Source of the DNA: Pseudidiomarina sediminum DSM 21906
Lineage (GTDB): Bacteria; Pseudomonadota; Gammaproteobacteria; Enterobacterales; Alteromonadaceae
Assembly: GCF_000423165.1 (NCBI RefSeq)
Contig: NZ_KE383983.1
Location: forward strand, 1,288,376 to 1,352,375
DNA: 64,000 bases
Direction of reading: 5' to 3'
Shown here: positions 58,820-64,000 of the stretch, piece after piece
Numbering within the stretch: the first letter of the stretch is position 1
Layout: each line of letters starts with the position of its first letter
Position numbers and translations under genes: made by a program
Notes under the pieces: model-generated
The model's input: only the letters and a program-made list of their open reading frames with translations
The model's database searches: none
Told to the model about the DNA's origin: nothing

Positions 58820-61093
58820 TTAGCCCGTAGTTGAACTACGGGCTTCACGTTCTTTAATCTGCAGTTTCAAAGCATCATCACTGACAGTGACACGTACGTC
58901 ACCGCCTTGCGTTAGCTTACCAAAGAGCAATTCGTTCGCCAGCGGCTTTTTCAAGTGTTCTTGAATGACACGCGCCATTGGCCGCGCGCCCATTGCTTTG
59001 TCATAGCCCTGCTGCGCTAACCATGCACGCGCTTGGTCGTCCAACGCCAAGCTGACATGTTTGCGATCAAGTTGCGCCTGCAATTCAGTGATGAACTTAT
59101 CAACCACCTGCTCAATGACCTCAGGACTCAGGTTATTGAACCAGACGATGCTATCAAGACGGTTACGGAACTCTGGACTGAAGGTCTTGTTAATTTCTAA
59201 CATGGCGTCGGTAGCATGGTCTTGCTGCTTAAAGCCAATCGATTGACGCACCGTTTCTTGTACTCCAGCGTTGGTGGTCATCACTAAAATGACATTACGG
59301 AAGTCAGCTTTGCGACCATTGTTATCGGTCAACATGCCGTAATCCATCACCTGCAACAAGATATTGAATAAGTCACTATGCGCCTTTTCAATTTCATCGA
59401 GTAACACCACAGCATGCGGATGCTTGATCACCGCATCGGTCAGCAAGCCCCCTTGTTCGTAGCCAACATAGCCTGGTGGTGCACCAATTAAACGACTCAC
59501 CGCATGGCGCTCCATGTACTCGGACATATCAAAGCGTAAAAACTCAATACCGAGAACTTTTGCCAGCTGTTGCGTTACTTCGGTTTTACCTACGCCCGTT
59601 GGCCCTGCCAACAAGAACGAACCGACCGGCTTATTCTCCGCACCAAGACCTGCGCGCGACAAACGAATGGCCGCGGTCAATTGTTCAATGGCTTGATCTT
59701 GACCAAACACTACCAACTTCAAGTTGCGGTCCAGCTGCTTCAAGGTTTGTTGATCAGAGCGCGAGACGCTCTGTTCAGGTACACGCGCAATTTTGGCAAT
59801 AATCTGTTCAATATCAGTCACATTGACTGTCTTCTTGCGCTTGGATGGGGCTAACAATTGCTGGCTAGCGCCCGCTTCGTCCATCACATCAATGGCTTTG
59901 TCCGGCAAGTGCCGTTCATTGATATAGCGCGCAGAAAGCTCTGCTGCTGCACGAATGGCGGGTTGCGTGTAACGAATACCATGATGGGCCTCATAACGGT
60001 CTTTCAAGCCCATCAAAATTTTCGTGGTATCGTCCACCGAAGGTTCATTAATATCGATCTTCTGGAACCGACGCACCAAGGCGCGGTCTTTCTCAAAAAT
60101 GGTTTTGTATTCGTTGTAGGTGGTGGAGCCAATACATTTTAGCTCGCCACTACTGAGCAATGGTTTCAGCAAGTTCGAAGCATCCAACACACCACCACTG
60201 GCCGCACCGGCCCCGACAATGGTATGAATTTCATCAATAAAAAGCACCGCTTCAGGCTGTTTGGTCAACTCTTTCAGCAGTTGCTTGAAACGCTTTTCAA
60301 AGTCACCACGATATTTGGTGCCGGCCAGCAAACCACCCATGTCGAGTGAATAAATCACTGCATCGCGCATCACCTCGGGAACGTCGTCATTGACGATGCG
60401 GTAGGCAAGTCCCTCAGCAATCGCGGTTTTACCAACGCCGGCCTCACCCACTAACAGCGGATTATTCTTGCGACGTCGACACAACACTTGAATACAGCGC
60501 TCAAGCTCGAGATCACGGCCAATCAGCGGATCAATCTTTCCATCACGTGCGCGTGCATTCAGATTAGTACAGAAGCGTTTGAGGTAACTTTGCTGCTCGT
60601 CTTGACCCTCGTCGCTGACCTCGCTGTCGTCTTGGTCTGGCGGAATAATAGGATCATCAATTTTCGATAAGCCGTGCGACAAGTAATGCACCACATCAAG
60701 GCGCGTAATGTCATGCTTGTTGAGCAGGTACACAGCGTGCGATTCTTGTTCGCTAAAAATCGCTACCAACACATTGGCACCGGTAACTTCGCTGTTGCCT
60801 GACGATTGCACGTGAAAAACGGCACGTTGCAACACGCGCTGAAAGCCCAACGTCGGCTGGGTTTCACTTTCTGCGGTCTCGGTATCGAAACTCGGTGTAC
60901 TGCGCTCAATGTAGGCCAACAACTCTTGCTTCAACTTGGTAAATTCAAGACCACAAGCATGCAAGGCTTTCGAGGCTTCGGGATTATCCAGTAGAGCGAG
61001 TAACAGATGTTCAACCGTCATTAATTCATGGCGATGGTCACGTGCAATACGAAACGCATCATTCAAGGTGATTTCTAGCGCTTTATTTAGCAT
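58820..61093 (-). CDS. clpA: ATP-dependent Clp protease ATP-binding subunit ClpA
   Basis: AAA+ unfoldase of 757 residues (E. coli 758) that feeds substrates to ClpP. N-terminal Clp-N repeats (about 1-145) bind ClpS. Two AAA modules follow: the first with GEAGVGKTAIAEGLA near residue 215 and LFIDEIHTIVGAG near 283, the second with GPTGVGKTEVTQQLA near residue 495 and VLLDEIEKAH near 563. The ClpP-binding loop IGF is visible in SIGFKQQ near residue 618. ATG at 61093, with clpS 38 nt upstream as in E. coli. The last codons form a hairpin shared with the infA end. Confidence 0.97.
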   Translation of the reverse strand: MLNKALEITLNDAFRIARDHRHELMTVEHLLLALLDNPEASKALHACGLEFTKLKQELLAYIERSTPSFDTETAESETQPTLGFQRVLQRAVFHVQSSGNSEVTGANVLVAIFSEQESHAVYLLNKHDITRLDVVHYLSHGLSKIDDPIIPPDQDDSEVSDEGQDEQQSYLKRFCTNLNARARDGKIDPLIGRDLELERCIQVLCRRRKNNPLLVGEAGVGKTAIAEGLAYRIVNDDVPEVMRDAVIYSLDMGGLLAGTKYRGDFEKRFKQLLKELTKQPEAVLFIDEIHTIVGAGAASGGVLDASNLLKPLLSSGELKCIGSTTYNEYKTIFEKDRALVRRFQKIDINEPSVDDTTKILMGLKDRYEAHHGIRYTQPAIRAAAELSARYINERHLPDKAIDVMDEAGASQQLLAPSKRKKTVNVTDIEQIIAKIARVPEQSVSRSDQQTLKQLDRNLKLVVFGQDQAIEQLTAAIRLSRAGLGAENKPVGSFLLAGPTGVGKTEVTQQLAKVLGIEFLRFDMSEYMERHAVSRLIGAPPGYVGYEQGGLLTDAVIKHPHAVVLLDEIEKAHSDLFNILLQVMDYGMLTDNNGRKADFRNVILVMTTNAGVQETVRQSIGFKQQDHATDAMLEINKTFSPEFRNRLDSIVWFNNLSPEVIEQVVDKFITELQAQLDRKHVSLALDDQARAWLAQQGYDKAMGARPMARVIQEHLKKPLANELLFGKLTQGGDVRVTVSDDALKLQIKEREARSSTTG
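58822..58844. terminator. Hairpin at the infA/clpA convergent ends
   Basis: Palindrome AGCCCGTAGTT-G-AACTACGGGCT, usable as a stem of about 9-10 bp with a small loop. It lies 17 nt after infA and covers the last codons and stop of clpA on the other strand. Confidence 0.6.
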
Positions 61094-61130
61094 ACGTACT
61101 CCTCAACTACGATCCGACCCCAATGCCACA

Positions 61131-61451
61131 CTATGCTTTCTCCATAGAGCATAACAGAGGATGCTCATGTTCGCGGGCATACTGGTTCACCTGCATGACT
61201 TTTGTTTCTGCAATTTCTGCAGAATAGACCCCGCATACAGCTCGACCTTTGTAATGAATGGCGAGCATTGTATCGGTGGCTCGCTCTTGATCCATCCGAA
61301 AAAACTTGATGAGAACTTCCACAACAAAGTCCATTGGCGTGTAATCGTCATTATTCAGAATGACTTTATACGTCGGTGGCGGCTGTAGCTTTTCGCGGTC
61401 AGTTTGGCGATCGCGTACCGCCTCATGGTGTTGCTGGTTCATGTCACTCAT
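61131..61451 (-). CDS. clpS: Clp protease adaptor ClpS
   Basis: Adaptor of 106 residues that recognises N-terminal Leu, Phe, Tyr or Trp and delivers these substrates to ClpAP. Conserved: [20 protein letters not shown] near residue 29, [18 protein letters not shown] near 68, and the substrate-pocket residues N35, D36, D37 region in NNDD, with the His in IHYKGRA. An N-terminal extension of about 25 polar residues is needed for substrate transfer. It starts the clpS-clpA operon. cspD lies divergently upstream. Confidence 0.96.
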   Translation of the reverse strand: MSDMNQQHHEAVRDRQTDREKLQPPPTYKVILNNDDYTPMDFVVEVLIKFFRMDQERATDTMLAIHYKGRAVCGVYSAEIAETKVMQVNQYAREHEHPLLCSMEKA

Positions 61452-61559
61452 AACTACTACTTACCTATATATAGTCAGAAAAACGTGATTTCGCTTACTG
61501 CACAAAGAATTTAAACCCTTTTTACCCTGCACCCGTTCATTAAATAATCAAAATTAGGC

Positions 61560-61587
61560 TTGACACTGAACAGAACTCACCTAGAGT
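61560..61587 (+). promoter_or_regulatory. Candidate cspD promoter
   Basis: TTGACA at 61560-61565 and TAGAGT at 61582-61587, 16 nt apart. A 5' leader of about 90 nt, rich in A/T, precedes the ATG. Long leaders are typical of csp genes; no specific structure was identified. Confidence 0.5.
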
Positions 61588-61679
61588 AAAACATGGTGTT
61601 AACAATTGCCCGTTTAAAGAGGCAAGCACCATTCTAACAATAAATAAATAGTAACTGCAGAATTAAAGGAAGTAGAAGT

Positions 61680-61889
61680 ATGGCAACCGGTAAAGTGAAA
61701 TGGTTCAACAACTCTAAAGGTTTTGGGTTTATTGAAGCAGAAGACCGTGAAGGTGATATCTTCGCACACTACTCAACGATTGAAATGGAAGGTTATCGTA
61801 CCCTAAAAGCCGGACAGGATGTTGAATTCGAGCTAGAAGAAGGCCCTAAAGGTCTCCACGCCACGAATATTACTCCAGTTCCAAAATAA
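61680..61889 (+). CDS. cspD: Cold-shock-like protein CspD
   Basis: Single cold-shock-domain protein of 69 residues. RNP1 is visible in KGFGFIEAE at residues 13-21 and RNP2 in DIFAHYS at residues 26-32. The sequence (GKVKWFNNSKGFGF, YRTLKAGQDVEFE) is closest to CspD, which in E. coli is a growth-phase-induced DNA replication inhibitor encoded divergently from clpS, as here. The ATG has AAGGAAG eight nt upstream. A strong terminator follows. Confidence 0.95.
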   Translation: MATGKVKWFNNSKGFGFIEAEDREGDIFAHYSTIEMEGYRTLKAGQDVEFELEEGPKGLHATNITPVPK

Positions 61890-61911
61890 GCAGCGACCAT
61901 AGGCTGACAAC

Positions 61912-61940
61912 AAAACGCCAGTTCATCGAACTGGCGTTTT
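61912..61940 (+). terminator. Intrinsic terminator after cspD
   Basis: A 13-bp stem AAAACGCCAGTTC/GAACTGGCGTTTT with a 3-nt loop, followed by TT; 22 nt after the cspD stop. May also serve the convergent yejK transcript. Confidence 0.92.
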
Positions 61941-61970
61941 TTGTTACCGATCACTTAACTATCGATACCC

Positions 61971-63014
61971 TTAACTATCTATACCAAAATACCGACGAAG
62001 CTGATCCCGTAAGTTCGGTGGCGTACCACGCACCGTCAAGGTATCTGTATCAGGGTCGTACTGCACGCGCTCACCAAGTAAGTCTTGATCAAAGGCCACG
62101 CTCAACCCACCGCCTTGGCCCTGGAATTTCACCAGCTTACGCAAGGTGGTACGGTCGGTTGGAAACTCTTCGATCAAGGCCCGCTCGGCTTGTGCTTGGT
62201 TAAAGTCAGCAAAACTGCGCTCTACAGGTACTGACTCACGAAGTTGCTCAGACAAATCCTGAACCCGCACCGGCTCACCTTGTTGCCATTGATTGTCGCA
62301 AATGTCGTACACCGATTTCCGTAATTGCCGTGCTTGCTCACTCTCAAGGTTTTCTTCTTGGGCGTAACGCGTCACGCTTTCAATCAATTGCTGTGATTGC
62401 TTCTTCGGGTTCAAACCTTCCGCGCAACCCAAAAAGTCCAAAAAGAAATCCGATACTTTTCGCCCTGCACGGCCTTTAATGAACGAGATATAGGTTGTCG
62501 ACTCCGGCTCTTCATGCCATTCCGTCAAATTGATCGATGCCGCCAACTGCACTTTACTGATGGCCAGCTGTGACGAACGGTCCACACTTAAATCAGGCGC
62601 AATGGTGACGCCATCTTGGCTTGGCAAAAACGCCACTACCAAGAAATCTTGCCCCCGTTCACGGTAGCTCGAAACGACCAAGAACCCGGCCTCAAGAATG
62701 CCGTAGTGCTGCAATTGTTGGTGCAGTAACTTTGCGCTTTCTTGAGAAAATTCGACAAACGGCAGCTGCTGACGATGCCACTGTTCCAGTAACTCAGGAA
62801 AGTTACTGGCAAGGGTTGCCTCATGTTCGTCATCTTCACGCAAAAAGCGCGCGTAACCTTTGCTCGGCTTCGCCTGGTACACCTCGGTCAACTCCGCCAA
62901 AAGCGCATTCACTTCGTCGCTAATGGCCAGCGTATCAGGTGCAACCCGCAATCCCACTTGGCCGTCGTTGGTGTAGAACTGATGAATAATACTGTGCTGA
63001 ATATCTGCTTGCAT
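61971..63014 (-). CDS. yejK: Nucleoid-associated protein YejK/NdpA
   Basis: Nucleoid-associated protein of about 347 residues (E. coli YejK 335). Matches include SKGYARFLREDD near residue 50, NLTEWHEEPESTTYISFIKGRAGRKVSDFFLDFLG near 155, EEFPTDRTTLRKLVKFQG near residue 280, and the C-terminal DTLTVRGTPPNLRDQLRRYFG. The start was placed at the ATG at 63014, in line with the E. coli N-terminus, instead of 20 codons upstream. It is divergent from yejL with 84 nt between starts. The convergent neighbour is cspD. Confidence 0.93.
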   Translation of the reverse strand: MQADIQHSIIHQFYTNDGQVGLRVAPDTLAISDEVNALLAELTEVYQAKPSKGYARFLREDDEHEATLASNFPELLEQWHRQQLPFVEFSQESAKLLHQQLQHYGILEAGFLVVSSYRERGQDFLVVAFLPSQDGVTIAPDLSVDRSSQLAISKVQLAASINLTEWHEEPESTTYISFIKGRAGRKVSDFFLDFLGCAEGLNPKKQSQQLIESVTRYAQEENLESEQARQLRKSVYDICDNQWQQGEPVRVQDLSEQLRESVPVERSFADFNQAQAERALIEEFPTDRTTLRKLVKFQGQGGGLSVAFDQDLLGERVQYDPDTDTLTVRGTPPNLRDQLRRYFGIDS

Positions 63015-63098
63015 GATGCGATTCGTATCCTTTCCTACTGCAATTGAGAGCGCCTGTGATAAGATTGCCGCCATTCTACCATGTAAGGAAAATTTTCA

Positions 63099-63323
63099 AT
63101 GCCCATAGTGTCAAAATATGATGCAGCCCGTCAGGAGCAACTCCTTAACGACGTTCTTGACACCCTTATCACCGCCGAAGTTCCGGTTGATTTAGCGCTA
63201 ATGACCCTTGGCAATGCGGTCACTCATATCTTGTCGGAACATTACAGTCCTGCCCAAGCGCAGCAAGTAGCTGAACAATTTGGTAAAGTACTGCTACAAT
63301 CGATGAAGAAATCGGCAAATTAA
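63099..63323 (+). CDS. yejL: YejL-family protein (DUF1414)
   Basis: Small helical protein of 74 residues matching E. coli YejL (75), of unknown function. The line VPVDLALMTLGNAVTHIL near residue 29 and SPAQAQQVAEQFGKVLLQS near 50 are the conserved parts. The ATG has AAGGA upstream. It starts the yejL-yejM operon, divergent from yejK, as in E. coli. Confidence 0.92.
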   Translation: MPIVSKYDAARQEQLLNDVLDTLITAEVPVDLALMTLGNAVTHILSEHYSPAQAQQVAEQFGKVLLQSMKKSAN

Positions 63324-63331
63324 GGCAATTT

Positions 63332-64000
63332 ATGAGACAACGTAAACAGCGCCGCGACAAAATAGCGCGACTGATCAGTTGGGGCCATTGGTTTACCTTC
63401 TTTAATATCCTGCTCGCGCTAGCCATCGGTACGTTGTACATCGAAGCAGCTGAAACGCCCGCCTCGTTTTTGGGCGGCTTTTACATGCTGATCAGCTGGC
63501 TGGGGCACTTTGCCTTTTTGCCCTTTGTTGTCTTTATCCTGCTTATTTTCCCGTTTTGCTTGATTGTGCCCTTTTCCAAAATCTTAAAGGGCATTGCCAC
63601 CCTGGTCGCCGCCTTTGGTTTGGTTGCACTTGTCGCCGACGCGTTGTTTTTCCGCCAATACGGATACCACTTTAATACCTATTCACTTTCACAGCTCGCA
63701 CTCGATGCTGAATCGAACTTTACCGGCGCAAGCTTCTTATTATTGCTCGGTTTACTCGGTATTTTTGTGGTCTTGCTGGTGCTCGAGCTTGGCGTTGCCA
63801 ACGTGGTCTGGAAACGCCTCGATACCCTGCGCGAAAAGCGTTGGGGGCCCTCAGCCGCGGCGGTATTTGTGCTGTGCTTCCTGACCAGTCACAGCTTGCA
63901 TATTTGGGCCGATGCGGTGTTTTATGCCCCCATTACCAAGCAAGATGACTTATTCCCAGTCAGTTACCCAACCACCGCCCGTACGCTAATGAGCAAACAA
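63332..64000 (+). CDS. yejM: PbgA/LapC (YejM) inner-membrane protein, N-terminal part (cut by window edge)
   Basis: Beginning of the essential LPS-sensing protein PbgA/YejM/LapC, which binds lipid A at the periplasmic leaflet and controls LpxC degradation by LapB-FtsH. The 223 residues visible include five predicted membrane helices: ISWGHWFTFFNILLALAIG (residues 15-33), then segments near 48, 75, 130 and 160. They end in the start of the periplasmic linker (YAPITKQDDLFPVSYPTTAR), which aligns with E. coli YejM. The ATG at 63332 lies 8 nt after the yejL stop. The alkaline-phosphatase-like domain is outside the window. The frame is open to the end. Confidence 0.94.
   Translation, partial: MRQRKQRRDKIARLISWGHWFTFFNILLALAIGTLYIEAAETPASFLGGFYMLISWLGHFAFLPFVVFILLIFPFCLIVPFSKILKGIATLVAAFGLVALVADALFFRQYGYHFNTYSLSQLALDAESNFTGASFLLLLGLLGIFVVLLVLELGVANVVWKRLDTLREKRWGPSAAAVFVLCFLTSHSLHIWADAVFYAPITKQDDLFPVSYPTTARTLMSKQ

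Overview
The window reads as a stretch of core chromosome from a marine or halophilic gammaproteobacterium. Several conserved gene blocks (zapC-pyrD, uvrY/gacA-uvrC-pgsA-glyW-cysT-leuZ, yccA next to serT and tusE, lrp-ftsK-lolA-rarA-serS, aat-infA-clpA-clpS-cspD-trxB, yejK-yejL-yejM) match the E. coli/Alteromonadales arrangement. The many Na+-coupled transporters and amino-acid catabolic enzymes, the 180-kDa type NAD-glutamate dehydrogenase and the long GAPDH suggest Alteromonadales, perhaps the Idiomarina/Pseudidiomarina group. That placement is an inference from gene content only. I see no insertion sequence, prophage, CRISPR array, integron or restriction system. Genes are packed tightly, often overlapping by 1 to 26 nt, and no gap exceeds about 250 nt if the small ORF at 38362-38667 is real.

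Layout. 1-3544 (minus): rlmKL, a glutaredoxin-like protein and the N-terminal 394 residues of Uup, all overlapping. 3733-3809: initiator tRNA. 3788-14867 (minus): a CpdB-type nucleotidase lipoprotein, zapC, pyrD, gdhB, pepN. 14879-21939 (minus): nhaC, a neurotransmitter:Na+ symporter, prc, proQ, an acidic hypothetical protein, msrC, yeaC and a zinc-ribbon membrane protein. 22075-26470 (minus): alanine/glycine:cation symporter, M14 carboxypeptidase, long GAPDH, followed by divergent pykA. 28087-30869 (minus): a LytS/LytTR two-component system with a lipoprotein. 31017-40257: M61 peptidase, M23 peptidase, a tandem T-fold QueD-like protein, LysE/LysR pair, a membrane-anchored FMN glutamate-synthase-like protein, a CBS protein, a small exported protein and a secreted amidohydrolase. 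40285-46424 (minus): DosC-like globin diguanylate cyclase, four tRNAs, pgsA, uvrC, a GacA/UvrY homologue with a non-phosphorylatable receiver, a thioesterase and tRNA-Ser. 46620-48646 (plus): yccA-tusDCBE. 48633-55388 (minus): serS, crcB, rarA, lolA, ftsK, lrp. 55533-58804 (plus): ald, trxB, aat, infA. 58820-61451 (minus): clpA and clpS; then cspD, yejK, yejL and the start of yejM/pbgA at the right edge.

How they fit together. Protein and amino-acid use is a theme: PepN, M14, M61 and Prc proteolysis; AGCS, NSS and NhaC sodium-coupled transport; GdhB and Ald oxidative deamination; Lrp beside Ald as its likely regulator. The N-degron pathway is clustered (Aat, ClpS, ClpA). tRNA and translation functions recur: four tRNA types plus the initiator, TusDCBE 2-thiolation, SerS, InfA, RlmKL, Uup, ProQ.

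No clearly new multi-gene system stands out. The observations most worth checking are: the GacA/UvrY homologue at its canonical locus that has lost all five receiver catalytic residues; a terminator-shaped hairpin inside the first codons of pepN; convergent gene pairs whose two stop codons sit in the loop of one shared hairpin (32774-32796, 36146-36169, 48622-48653); the nucleotidase CDS running into the initiator tRNA gene; and a diguanylate cyclase immediately downstream of a tRNA cluster without a visible terminator.
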